From Parachlamydiaceae bacterium (GTDB lineage Bacteria; Chlamydiota; Chlamydiia; Chlamydiales; Parachlamydiaceae), in the NCBI GenBank assembly GCA_013813265.1, contig JACCRY010000124.1, positions 1-64,000 on the forward strand: a stretch of DNA of 64,000 nucleotides, written 5' to 3'. Made by a program: the position numbers and the translations under genes. The stretch's first letter is position 1; each line of letters begins with the position of its first letter. This document shows positions 1 to 9,733 of the stretch, one piece after another. The notes beneath the pieces were generated by a model, which did not search any database, had not been told where the DNA came from, and saw only the letters and a program-made list of their open reading frames with translations.

Positions 1-114
1 CAAATGGAGGCTAAAATGTTCATAACTCCCATGTGGCTGAAAATTAGTGGGTTACGCGATTGGTTAAATTATTTGTATGACGAAAAAAGAGTAAATTTCT
101 CAGAAGAGTGGTGA
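1..114 (+). CDS. 3' end of an ORF running in from outside the window
   Basis: Frame 1 is open from the first base to a TGA at 112-114 and ends with the residues VNFSEEW. The start would lie upstream of the window. I do not recognise the 37 residues visible. The frame overlaps the beginning of the open frame that leads into the giant gene at 230. It could therefore be the tail of a separate gene or the out-of-frame remainder of the missing N-terminal part of that giant gene. Confidence 0.25.
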   Translation, partial: QMEAKMFITPMWLKISGLRDWLNYLYDEKRVNFSEEW

Positions 115-229
115 ACTTGGGTTAAGAGAAAACAGAAATCTTTTAGATAAACTCGTTGGGTATTATAACCAAAAAACTGTTTTTTTAGATAGGAAAAGTA
201 GGCTGGATGGTTACAATCCAGAAAAAGGC

Positions 230-3200
230 ATGAATGAGGATATAATTAAAATAAATGAAGAAATTAAGAAGGTTGATGAAAACATAGAAGCAATAAGAGA
301 AGTGATAGCAAGTAGAACAGAAGTGTTGGATCCGATGATGGAGTTAATAGATAAAAAAGGTGAATATAACTTTGATAGTGAACAAAATCTTGATAAGAGT
401 TCATGGTTTAATTTCGAAAATAAAGGTCAATGGGCTATTGAATCGCACTTGCAAGAGCTCTTTCCAGATGCCTTGCAAGAACTAAATGAAGGCGACCCAA
501 ACTTTTCAGCTTTAGAACCAGGGCAAAAAAATGCATATCTCTATGCAAGTGATAAACTTCCTGAATGGTTTAAATCCATGCGTGATACCCATTTATATCT
601 CTTGTATTTAACGCATGAATGTATCGGTAATCCCCCGATTGGAAAAATAGATTGTTCTCTCGATTTGAAAGTAGAAATGGATCAAGATCGAAGCGGGAAT
701 TATGGTAAGGTCTATTTTTCTGTAAAAGCTTTGACGGGTGATCTTATCAATCAATTTCCGGAAGTGAAGAAAATTCGTGAAAAACCTGTTTCGCGTTATG
801 CGGGTTACTACCGTCCTTTTCAATCCCCAAAGTTGGGTAAGTTGGCGGACCATTGTGCAGACTATCAAAAACATTATAGTTTGAAATCTGAGAAAGATAT
901 TCTTGTGAGTCATGTAACCGACTATTCGATTGGGGTTTCTGATGAATCATTTAAAGAAATCAAACATATTCTGCTTCATAAAGGCTTACGCATCGCTAAA
1001 TCCTTTGCCTATTTTTCAAAAAACCCTGCAAAATTTGCCGATCCAGATTACCAGACACTTTTTCAAATCTTTATGTTTGAATCAAATGTTCTGATTGATG
1101 AACTTAAAATTCCCGGTTTTGCTAACCAATTTGCTGAGTTTATTCAAACACAACTGGATCGTTATACAAAAGAAGGCAACATCCAAACTGCTGTATTTTT
1201 ATTGCGGATGTGCCGATTATTCGAAGGTTATGCACCTAACAAAGTGGAATTTCAAGGTTCCATAGACAAACTTAGAGCACTTTTAGAAAAGGTCGGTTTA
1301 GAACCAGAAGATAGAAGTGTCATTTACGGTGAGCTCGTAGCTGCATTATCGAAGAAGCAGACGCTTGATCCAGAAGATCATAGTGACTTGCTCGTAGGGA
1401 CGGCTTATTTGCAAGAAAATCCCATTCCATTGAAATGGAATTGTCCACAAACAAATAAAGAAATTGATGAGTCACTTCACATTCATGCCAAAAGCATTGA
1501 GGATACACTCATTGATTCCTCAGGCGAACCTAACACTCACTTATTGAACTCCATAAAGCGCAAGTTAAAGGGGGGAGGAAAGCGATTATGGCAATTTACC
1601 CAAGAAGAAGGTCAGTTCCCTTATTTTACAAGCGATGGAAACCCTTCATTTACATATTACCCTTTAACCGGAAGACTTTTAGTTCAAAATATGAAGGTCC
1701 TTCTCCCTACTGACATACAGCAACATCCGCATTTTCGGCAGCTTTTTAGCACTGTTTCCAAAGGAACCATTAGAGGAGCTAACCTGTATCAATTCAAAGA
1801 CAGTTTAGGCAATAAAACTCTTATTAGGAAAATGCCGAATGTGTTGATCATCGAGCAGGAAAGGGGCGGAGAATGGTATCGCTTTGTTCCAAGAGATGCA
1901 TTTTTAAAATCCCAAAATAACTCAAAATGCTCGAAAAGTGTATTTTCCAGCCGGCACCTTATTGAAAATTTTAACCATTGGCAAAAGCTTGCTGATCTCT
2001 CACACATAGACATAGTCGATACAAAAACAAATGAACTTTATGCCGAAGCTTGTCTAAAAGAAGAGGAAGGAAACACGTCTTATTATCACAATGGTGAACT
2101 ACTCCCTAAACCTCAAGAAGTTGTAAGTGTTAAACGATGTGCTGAAGACCTACTGCTTGGAAAGCCGCAAACTGTTTTGACACATTTTGAGGATCCCTCG
2201 TTCATTCAAGAGTGGTATGAAGAAAGCATTTTGAGTACACAACTGCGTCAAGTTGAACTTCCTCGTTTTAATTTGTCCTTTACGTACGATGCAAAGAATT
2301 CCCGACTTGCTTCCGATCAATTTACTGAGGGTGGTTTTTTCTTAAGCCCCGAACAGTATGTTCCTGCTTTAGGGGCTTATACACATTACATGGTACTTGA
2401 AAATGAAAGGGGCGAGAAAAAAGTCTTGATCCCCCAACAATGGTTGAAAAAATTGGAAGATCCTAAAGATAGAGAATCTCTTGAAGCGAAACATGTGATT
2501 GATCAAAATTTAGCTCCTGAAAATGCTTTTAAACAGCATTATGCACTTTATAATGTTAATGCTAACGGAGAGCTAATTTCAGAAACAAAAAAGATCAATC
2601 TTTTTTTATCTTACGTTTATGCTGCAGTTCAAGAGTATGGAAGAACAGCACAATTGCTGCGAAAATATGCTGTCAAATTGAGCAGTTACACTAAAGAAGA
2701 AGAGTTGTTGTTAACAAAATTTATCGACTTAGGAGAAATTGTGGGGGATAGTTCGGGTAATGGCATTGCCGCGCGTACTTTTGCGACCTTTCTGCTCATT
2801 AAAAATAAAACCGATCACACGCGCACTGTGGCTAAAGAGCTTAAGGAAAGTGTACCCAAATTACTAAGCGATTATCTTTCCCACTACACCAATATTACGG
2901 GACTTAAACTCAAACCGGAAGAAGAAGCATTCCTCATTAAATTTGCGCTCATTGAGAAATTTGATGCCAAATTATTCATCAGACTGGAGGAACTTGATTC
3001 AATCTATGCTAAACAGTATGTACTTCCGCTAGTAGAAGAAAAAGAGGCTGATCTACGTGATGTCGAAGCAATGACTTTTGAAAAAGTATTTTCCAAAGAA
3101 GAGTGCCCTAGCCTAGAACAACCTTCCTGGGGTAAAGAACTCAAAACCTTCGATTTCAGCAAGATGTTGATCACCCGCGTTAGTGGCTATATAAAATCGA

Positions 3201-6200
3201 ATTTTTTTGATCTATATGAAATTGCACGTAACGGTTCAAAAGAAGATAAGAAGAGATTGAAAAAAGGCCTTATCTTCTTAAGGCATCAGGGAGGGGCTGC
3301 TTGGGGTAAACTTCTAGAATGCGTTCTGAACAATCCTAATAATTTCCTTCCTCCAAACATCAAACTAGAAAGAGGTAGGCATGAAGAAAATGTTATCAGA
3401 CAAAATTGGTGGGAAAATGTTTTGGCTACTGCAGATAATGTCGGAGCGGGAATGTTGGAAGAGCTAGACAAATCTCAAAAAGCTCCTGTGGAGGTCGCTA
3501 ATTTGACTCCAGTAGATTTTAGGCTCGATGTCGAGCAATATTTACCAGAAGCCATTGAAATCAAATATGTCGCTCCTTTGTTAACAACCTTTAAAGAACT
3601 TTGCGATGAAAAAGAGTGTTTTAATTTCACACCTCTTTCAAACAAAAAACAAAATTCACTGAAGGGCTGGCTTAATATTGAAGCAAAAACACAAGCTATT
3701 GCTGATCCGCTATACAAGCAGACAATCGAGGGATTTGCAGCGGAGGTAGCTCAGGAAAAAGTCAATTTATCAGCTGTGAGATATGAACTTAATGTGAAGG
3801 AACCTGAGGATAATGGTCTTGAAGACATTGAAAAAATGCTATCCTCCGGAAAAGCCGATGCTGAAAGCAAATTGTTTAAGCTAAAATCAACTATTCTGGA
3901 GCTCGCCAATCGCCTCCCAACCGAGGATGCCTATGCAAGCGTACTAAAAAAGCTTAGACAGCAAGGCACTTCTGAAAAAGTGATCACTTTAGAGGATCTA
4001 TTTGTTTTCTTTGGCCGAAACGACACGATCTCATTGCAACAGCGAAATCCATCGCTGGATGAAATAGAGATCACGAAGCTTTTCTCAAAGATTGCAAAAT
4101 ATCTCATTATTTCAACCAAAGAACAGCAGAGAAGTAGGGCACAAGAGCAGCTAAACACAGTGAAAGGCTGTTTAAAAGATGAAGAATGCACCGATGATGA
4201 GCTACAAGAACAGGTTCAAGAACTTGCTGAGCGGCTGCTTGCAACTCGCCAATTTAAGTCTGAAAAGAAGCCTGCCTATCTTGTTTTTGAATACTATGCC
4301 AACATCCTTCTCAGGGAACATCAAGTCACAAAACTAAAGCAATTGTTTAAGGATGGCGATCTTAATCCAGTCATGGAAATGATCATGGGATCAGGCAAGT
4401 CTAAAGTGCTCCTCCCACTCATAGGTCTTCTTCGTGCAGATGGCGTAGTCCTTTCTACAATCATTGTGGCTAAGCCGTTTTTTGAAAGTGTTTCTTCAGA
4501 TACACAACAGATTTTGGCACCCTTTTCGCAATCTGTTCGATCTCTTCATTTTGACCGCAACACGGTATTTTCTACTTTCTCTTTGAAAATGATCCGAGAT
4601 AATCTTAAGGCAGTACAAAAGAACCAGGAATGCTTGATTATGACAAGCAGCAGCGTTCAATGCTTTATGCTTAAATTCATTGAGCAGTGCAAAGTATCCT
4701 TGTCAAAGGGTGAATTTCCTGAAGAATTAGTGTTGATGCGGGAGATCCTAGGTCTGTTGGGCACTTCAGGGCACCCTTTAGTCGATGAAGCCGATACTAT
4801 ATACAACGTTTTGCATGAATTGAGCTTTAGCCTGGGGGATAAACTAAGCGTCAATTCTAGAGATGTCAAAGTCATTTCTGAAATCTATTCGATTCTTTAT
4901 TCCGATCCTCGTATTAAAGCTGCAGCACGCATCGATTTTGACCCCGAGCCTAATAGGGAATCTCCGGTACTAACAGAAGAGCTTTACAATAGAGATAGTG
5001 ATATAAAAACAATCCTGGCAGAGCAATTTATTGAGAATTTAAAGATGCTGATCTTTGATTCCGATGAATTGATTCAGGAAACGCAGAGATTTTTTATCAA
5101 TTTAGGATTAGATGCTTCTGCTGAACAAAGGGAAGCTTCCATTCACTATTTATGCCGAGATCCTGAGTATATAAAGGAAGCCCAGCTATTTTACGAGCAA
5201 CAAAGCAATGAAATACAAAACATCCTTGCATTAGCAGCAGAAGAAATTTCAGGGTTCCTTCCTCACACTCTTACACGCAAATGCGATGAAAAGTATGGAT
5301 TAGATATAGGGGATCAAGGGAACATCGCAATCCCGTATGCTGCGGCGAATACTCCGAATATAGGATCTCAATTTGCCAAATCTTATATCACCATGAACTA
5401 CACATATCAATATTATTTGAAAAAAGGTGTCACTCGTGAAATTGTCGTACAGGAGATTGAACGCCTTCAATCCAAAGCGATGAAAGAACTCAAAGAAAAT
5501 CCCACCATGCCGCGCGAAGATACAGAGGCATGGCAAACATTTATAAAAATGTGTGGAACGTCCGATATACCACTTTTTAACCTAAGGGGAGGGCAGATCG
5601 ATATAATTGTTAAAGAGATCAATGCAAGCCCTGCGCAGAAAAGCAATTTTGTTTCTAACATCATCTTGCCGCAATTGGAGCTTTTTAGCCATAAGAGTAG
5701 TTGTAATCCACATAACCTTGCAGCGTTATACGTAAAACTTTTAGGTTTTACAGGAACTTTATGGAACAGTAGGAGTATGCACACCAAACTGCAGGCTCAG
5801 CCAGAACCTGGAATGGACATGAGGACAATTAAGGTTCTATGGGAGTATAGCCGTAATGAGGTGTATACGGTTGAAGAAGGAAGTCCCGAATCTTTGATAG
5901 AACAGCTTGCAGAGCAGAATATTTCTTTTGATATGATCAGCGATGCTGGCGGTTATTTTAAAGAAGGTGGGAATACTGCTATCGCAAGGCAGATGGCACT
6001 CGCCAACGGAAGACCTGTTGTTTTTTACAATGAGCGCAACGAGCAGGTAGAAACTAACGGCAAGACTGAACAATTGCTTTCGGAGTCCAAAACACGTATT
6101 TCTGATCGAGATACCTTTTTAGACCAAAGTCATACCACAGGCGCAGATGTCAAACAGAAGCCCAATGCTGTTGGAATTGTAACCATTGGAGGCAACATGC

Positions 6201-7504
6201 TCCTTCGTGACCTTCTACAAGCAGTGTGGAGGCTTAGAGGTCTTGAAAAAGGCCAAAGGGTAAAATTTGTCGTCAGTAAAGAAGTTGAATCGATTATTCG
6301 TCAAAGGCTCAAAACTGAAAATGAGGGCATAGAAGATACCGATGAAGAAAAAGGGGAAACTTCTCTTAGTTTTGATGATATCCTCCGCTTTGTGATCATT
6401 AACCAAGTTAGACAGCAAGGAAAGGACAATTTTAAAGCTTTCCGACAAGAGCTTGCTAGCGTTATTCAATCCTTGCTATTCGATTTGTTACTGAATGAAA
6501 ATTTCAGCGTTGATGAGATGGCTCAAGCCTATTCAGTTCTTGAGAGTGAATGGATCAAAGAAGCCTGCAAGGAGCCAAGAGATATGCATGGCGTTATCGG
6601 CTATGAAGAAAATAGCGATAAAGTGGTAGAGCAAGAAAGAATGAAAGCGATTGCCCGGCTTGACGAGATTTTCGAAATGCTTCCTTTTCTCGAGAAAAAA
6701 GGAATAGCAAAAGAAGCCGCCTTGACACGAGTAGATAAAATTTGTGAGGCACACGTCGATTCTCTGCCAGCAAAGGTCACAGTCCCGTTGCGTGATACAG
6801 ATTCGGATCAAACCGTGGAGAGACAGCAAGAAACACAACAAGAAACTCAAATAGAGCTTGAGGTTCAAGAACACACACAAAAAGGAAAAACTGTTTTAGG
6901 AAAAGTTGATTATGTAGTGGATGATGATCTAGTTGAAGCAACTCCTTTGGTTTTCAATCGGAAATCAAAAGGGGCTATAAATACTGCTTCATGTTTGTCG
7001 ATGAGCGATTGTTGTCTATCTGATCCGGCTCTCGAAGAATTTAGTGATGCCTTTGAAGGAATCCGAGTGTCCATTAACGCGTTGGAATGGCCTGCAGAAA
7101 AACCTCAACTTAACGATCTGAAGCTACTTGGCAGCCACCGTACGCTCTTGGAATTTGTTAAAGTCGTCAATGAAGGTAGAGATTTGATTATTTTAAGTCA
7201 GGAAGATGCTGAGAAAGCAAAAAAAGAGATAGATTCCTCCTTATCTTTGTACAATTTGACTACCGGGTTTTACGATAAGATGCAGTTTGTATCTCCGGAA
7301 CTTTTTGAAAAAATTGTCAAAGTAAAGTTTCTGGGGGGAGAATCATCCTATACAAAACCTGAATTGGAATTCCTTAAGGAATGGGTGAATGAGCAAGGCA
7401 AAGAAAGAATGTTGGACTTATTCCAGACAAAAATTCTTGCCGGTCACCCCGATAAAGCGGCAGAATATAGCAATAGCAACTTACGTGATTTGCTCCAGAA
7501 TTAA
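230..7504 (+). CDS. giant DUF3638/DUF3645-like ATPase, paralog copy 1 (lacks N-terminal domain)
   Basis: A 2424-aa protein with no signal peptide. The C-terminal half resembles a diverged superfamily 2 helicase-like core of the DUF3638/DUF3645 type. A Walker-A-like MGSGKSK lies near residue 1388, a VDEAD box near 1518, a GFTGTLWNS motif-III-like segment near 1840, and a WRLRGLEKGQ motif-VI-like segment near 2001. A Gln/Glu-rich linker (QQETQQETQ) follows near 2200, then a C-terminal domain. It is collinear and highly similar to residues about 710-3134 of the protein at 9734. ATG 230 is the first canonical start, but the same frame is open back to 95 and those codons also resemble the paralog. 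This copy may therefore be a 5'-shortened version of the longer form. Substrate and function are unknown; the ATPase assignment comes from motifs only. Confidence 0.8.
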   Translation: MNEDIIKINEEIKKVDENIEAIREVIASRTEVLDPMMELIDKKGEYNFDSEQNLDKSSWFNFENKGQWAIESHLQELFPDALQELNEGDPNFSALEPGQKNAYLYASDKLPEWFKSMRDTHLYLLYLTHECIGNPPIGKIDCSLDLKVEMDQDRSGNYGKVYFSVKALTGDLINQFPEVKKIREKPVSRYAGYYRPFQSPKLGKLADHCADYQKHYSLKSEKDILVSHVTDYSIGVSDESFKEIKHILLHKGLRIAKSFAYFSKNPAKFADPDYQTLFQIFMFESNVLIDELKIPGFANQFAEFIQTQLDRYTKEGNIQTAVFLLRMCRLFEGYAPNKVEFQGSIDKLRALLEKVGLEPEDRSVIYGELVAALSKKQTLDPEDHSDLLVGTAYLQENPIPLKWNCPQTNKEIDESLHIHAKSIEDTLIDSSGEPNTHLLNSIKRKLKGGGKRLWQFTQEEGQFPYFTSDGNPSFTYYPLTGRLLVQNMKVLLPTDIQQHPHFRQLFSTVSKGTIRGANLYQFKDSLGNKTLIRKMPNVLIIEQERGGEWYRFVPRDAFLKSQNNSKCSKSVFSSRHLIENFNHWQKLADLSHIDIVDTKTNELYAEACLKEEEGNTSYYHNGELLPKPQEVVSVKRCAEDLLLGKPQTVLTHFEDPSFIQEWYEESILSTQLRQVELPRFNLSFTYDAKNSRLASDQFTEGGFFLSPEQYVPALGAYTHYMVLENERGEKKVLIPQQWLKKLEDPKDRESLEAKHVIDQNLAPENAFKQHYALYNVNANGELISETKKINLFLSYVYAAVQEYGRTAQLLRKYAVKLSSYTKEEELLLTKFIDLGEIVGDSSGNGIAARTFATFLLIKNKTDHTRTVAKELKESVPKLLSDYLSHYTNITGLKLKPEEEAFLIKFALIEKFDAKLFIRLEELDSIYAKQYVLPLVEEKEADLRDVEAMTFEKVFSKEECPSLEQPSWGKELKTFDFSKMLITRVSGYIKSNFFDLYEIARNGSKEDKKRLKKGLIFLRHQGGAAWGKLLECVLNNPNNFLPPNIKLERGRHEENVIRQNWWENVLATADNVGAGMLEELDKSQKAPVEVANLTPVDFRLDVEQYLPEAIEIKYVAPLLTTFKELCDEKECFNFTPLSNKKQNSLKGWLNIEAKTQAIADPLYKQTIEGFAAEVAQEKVNLSAVRYELNVKEPEDNGLEDIEKMLSSGKADAESKLFKLKSTILELANRLPTEDAYASVLKKLRQQGTSEKVITLEDLFVFFGRNDTISLQQRNPSLDEIEITKLFSKIAKYLIISTKEQQRSRAQEQLNTVKGCLKDEECTDDELQEQVQELAERLLATRQFKSEKKPAYLVFEYYANILLREHQVTKLKQLFKDGDLNPVMEMIMGSGKSKVLLPLIGLLRADGVVLSTIIVAKPFFESVSSDTQQILAPFSQSVRSLHFDRNTVFSTFSLKMIRDNLKAVQKNQECLIMTSSSVQCFMLKFIEQCKVSLSKGEFPEELVLMREILGLLGTSGHPLVDEADTIYNVLHELSFSLGDKLSVNSRDVKVISEIYSILYSDPRIKAAARIDFDPEPNRESPVLTEELYNRDSDIKTILAEQFIENLKMLIFDSDELIQETQRFFINLGLDASAEQREASIHYLCRDPEYIKEAQLFYEQQSNEIQNILALAAEEISGFLPHTLTRKCDEKYGLDIGDQGNIAIPYAAANTPNIGSQFAKSYITMNYTYQYYLKKGVTREIVVQEIERLQSKAMKELKENPTMPREDTEAWQTFIKMCGTSDIPLFNLRGGQIDIIVKEINASPAQKSNFVSNIILPQLELFSHKSSCNPHNLAALYVKLLGFTGTLWNSRSMHTKLQAQPEPGMDMRTIKVLWEYSRNEVYTVEEGSPESLIEQLAEQNISFDMISDAGGYFKEGGNTAIARQMALANGRPVVFYNERNEQVETNGKTEQLLSESKTRISDRDTFLDQSHTTGADVKQKPNAVGIVTIGGNMLLRDLLQAVWRLRGLEKGQRVKFVVSKEVESIIRQRLKTENEGIEDTDEEKGETSLSFDDILRFVIINQVRQQGKDNFKAFRQELASVIQSLLFDLLLNENFSVDEMAQAYSVLESEWIKEACKEPRDMHGVIGYEENSDKVVEQERMKAIARLDEIFEMLPFLEKKGIAKEAALTRVDKICEAHVDSLPAKVTVPLRDTDSDQTVERQQETQQETQIELEVQEHTQKGKTVLGKVDYVVDDDLVEATPLVFNRKSKGAINTASCLSMSDCCLSDPALEEFSDAFEGIRVSINALEWPAEKPQLNDLKLLGSHRTLLEFVKVVNEGRDLIILSQEDAEKAKKEIDSSLSLYNLTTGFYDKMQFVSPELFEKIVKVKFLGGESSYTKPELEFLKEWVNEQGKERMLDLFQTKILAGHPDKAAEYSNSNLRDLLQN

Positions 7505-7510
7505 CGGTAT

Positions 7511-7532
7511 ACATTCCGATGCATCGGAATGT
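7511..7532. repeat. perfect 22-bp palindrome between convergent genes
   Basis: The 22 bases beginning 7 nt after the stop codon of the giant gene are their own reverse complement (half-site ACATTCCGATG). The site sits between two convergent genes. It could form a hairpin in transcripts from either side, acting as a bidirectional terminator although no U-run follows. It could also be a protein binding site. Confidence 0.6.
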
Positions 7533-7561
7533 CCAGTTATGTTCTCTGAGCAAGGTTGGAT

Positions 7562-8893
7562 TTATCGGGGAAGTTTATTGTAAGTACAAAATACATTGTT
7601 GAAATAAATCCAATGATTCTTGTTTTTTTGATAGCATTCATTGAAAAAATAAAAATCAGCAGCGTATTCATTTAATATCCATCGACTATCCTTGCAAAGT
7701 TTGAAGTCAATTAAAACCATAGCGGTATCTATTCTACCCAGTTCTATGCAATCTCCATTCAATCTCCTTTCTTGGTCAAATGTATACATTTTGCCATCAT
7801 CTAAAATATCAAGAAGTTGATATAAATCCTGGTGAATAACATTATCATCATCTACGAAATACAGATAGGTGTCATCATTTTGGACATGATCGAGAGCATA
7901 ATTTCTTTGGGGATTTCCACTGATTCCTTCACTCGTATGAATATATTCTTTAATTTTACCATTTTTTGCATGAGCAAACAGATTTGGATTTTCGGATATT
8001 TTACTTCCATCATAAACAATAATCCATTCATCTACGTAATCAAAATTTATAGAATCGTACACTGTAATCAAATTGTTAGGGCGCATGGATGGGGTGATAA
8101 TAGTCATCTTTTTTTTGTTTTTGAAAATAGGTTCAGCACCTTCTTTTACTAAAACAAATAGCTTGTCATTATTAGAATTTTTAGAATTATCAGAAATTCT
8201 GTTTTGGTGAGTCATTGTAATAAAATAATAATCTTGAAACATTGCAAGGACTGATTTCAACTCTTTGATGTAATCTTTTTCAAGATAAATATTTTGGACA
8301 TTTTCAATAATAAGCATTCCACCTGGCTTCAAATAGGAATAAGCATCTCTGATAATTTTAATGTGATCATCAAATATAGGAGAAGAGTTTCCGATAATTA
8401 AATCATATTGCATTCCGACTGCATGAAATGCTTGTGCAATGGATGATTGATTTTTGGCGTCTATGTGATTGACTTTCATCCGATCATTTGAAAAGTTATT
8501 TTCAAATGCATTGACCAACTGAATATTAGACTCGAAGCCATATAACATTGAACGGGAGAAATATTCATTCCACATTAACAAAGTTGCACCATCACGGATT
8601 CCTAATTCTGCAATCACAAGTTGGTGATCTCTTTTATCTTTAAATAAGGAATTGTAAAATAGGGTGTAGGGATGACAAAGCTGCATTTTTCTAGTCTTTG
8701 ATCGAAAGCATCCATGTTTTACGGCTATGGAACAAAGTTCGGACGTCGATTTCTTATAGTCTACATGGAAAGACATGATTTTTTTTTGAGGGAAAAAAGA
8801 TTCATTTGATGAAGGAAATAATTGATTAATTAAATTTATCTGAAAGATGAGGCACAAAAATAATATTAGCGGGAGTCTGAAAATCGATGACAT
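7562..8893 (-). CDS. membrane-anchored methyltransferase / GT43-like glycosyltransferase fusion
   Basis: A 443-aa protein. Residues 1-25 form a hydrophobic N-terminal segment (signal anchor or signal peptide). Residues about 90-205 look like a class I SAM-dependent methyltransferase: AELGIRDGATL as the glycine-rich motif I, YDLIIGNSSP at 163, and LKPGGMLIIE at 188. Residues about 272-443 look like a GT-A glycosyltransferase. They carry GNPQRNYAL (336-344) followed by YLYFVDDDN with the DxD-type metal site at 348-350. That arrangement recalls glucuronyltransferases of family GT43. The likely job is to methylate and glycosylate a surface or host glycan, but this is inference. The gene converges on giant gene 1 and its start (ATG 8893) has only a weak purine-rich leader. 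The domain calls are from motif reading. Confidence 0.7.
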   Translation of the reverse strand: MSSIFRLPLILFLCLIFQINLINQLFPSSNESFFPQKKIMSFHVDYKKSTSELCSIAVKHGCFRSKTRKMQLCHPYTLFYNSLFKDKRDHQLVIAELGIRDGATLLMWNEYFSRSMLYGFESNIQLVNAFENNFSNDRMKVNHIDAKNQSSIAQAFHAVGMQYDLIIGNSSPIFDDHIKIIRDAYSYLKPGGMLIIENVQNIYLEKDYIKELKSVLAMFQDYYFITMTHQNRISDNSKNSNNDKLFVLVKEGAEPIFKNKKKMTIITPSMRPNNLITVYDSINFDYVDEWIIVYDGSKISENPNLFAHAKNGKIKEYIHTSEGISGNPQRNYALDHVQNDDTYLYFVDDDNVIHQDLYQLLDILDDGKMYTFDQERRLNGDCIELGRIDTAMVLIDFKLCKDSRWILNEYAADFYFFNECYQKNKNHWIYFNNVFCTYNKLPR

Positions 8894-9214
8894 AAGTTCT
8901 CTGCCGTTATGCTATATGTGGTTAGGTTATTACTTTAACTCTTACCTATGGGAGAACAGTAATTTTTACACAATATAACAGAACCTTTTGTTCAAATGCA
9001 ATCTCAAAAGTTTAGGGCCAGAGCAAATGAATCATCTACCACAATGGTCTCAGAGCACAAAGAGAGGCAAAATGCATGGCATTCTTGTTAATTTTGTCGA
9101 AGAATTGTCCTTGTGACACCTTGTTCTTGACACAAGAATGCTATTGCTTTCGGAAAATGAAGAAAAAGAGATAAAAAGGAAATTGCGTCGTGAATAAATT
9201 TGCGTGAAAGTGTA
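8894..9214. other. intergenic region without recognisable gene
   Basis: About 320 bases of AT-rich sequence upstream of the methyltransferase-glycosyltransferase gene. I see no convincing coding frame or structured RNA. The promoter of the minus-strand gene must lie here, but I cannot point to a clear -35/-10 pair. Confidence 0.4.
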
Positions 9215-9313
9215 AAGCCATTGGTGTTTGGCCTGATATTCTGATATTTGCTTTGGCCATACCTTTAAAATATTCGTAGCAAATGTCAGAAAGTCAGGCC
9301 TGACACCAAGGCC
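9215..9313 (+). mobile_element. MITE-like element, copy A of an inverted pair
   Basis: This 99-bp unit begins TTGGTGTTTGGCCTGATATT and ends with the near reverse complement (GTCAGGCCTGACACCAA). It therefore has terminal inverted repeats of about 31 bp. A second unit lies in opposite orientation at 9391-9491, 77 bp away. A shorter relative sits at 41339-41387. There is no coding capacity. The structure fits a miniature inverted-repeat transposable element. Confidence 0.65.
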
Positions 9314-9390
9314 TCCGCTAAGGAAGTTTAGAGTTAAAAGAACTAACTGTTTAACTGTCATATTACCTTACCTTAGATATACCACACGCT

Positions 9391-9491
9391 GGCCTTGGTG
9401 TCAGGCCTGACATTATGACATTTGCCACGAATGCTTTTGAAAGTAATCACAGAGGCAAATATCAGAATATCAGGCCAGACACCAATGGCTT
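9391..9491 (-). mobile_element. MITE-like element, copy B of an inverted pair
   Basis: This unit is the reverse complement of the one at 9215-9313, with only scattered mismatches, mostly in the middle. Each unit is itself an inverted repeat, so the locus holds four copies of a unit built around GTCAGGCCTGAC. A transcript could fold either within each unit or across both. Confidence 0.65.
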
Positions 9492-9733
9492 ATCCGCCTT
9501 CACAAATTGTGCTTCAATAATTTTCTTTCAGCCTCTTCTGCTTGAAAACAGAAGTCATCAAGAAAAAATGTGCCTATCTGAAAGGCAAATCTTGCACTTT
9601 CAATTTCACGTTAAATTCTGTAAATTTTACAATTAGAAAGGCGAATTAATTGTGTTTTAGATAATCGCACTACATGTTATAATAACCTATTATAAATTTA
9701 AAAAATTATATTTATGTTGAAATTTTGTAAAAA

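Noticed and set aside
7400-7504. HPDK tripeptide-like motif (LAGHPDKAAEY) near the C-termini of both giant proteins, suggesting a J-domain
   Set aside because: It is present in both paralogs, but the preceding helix pattern of a J-domain is not recognisable and the domain would end abruptly. HPD alone is too short to claim it.
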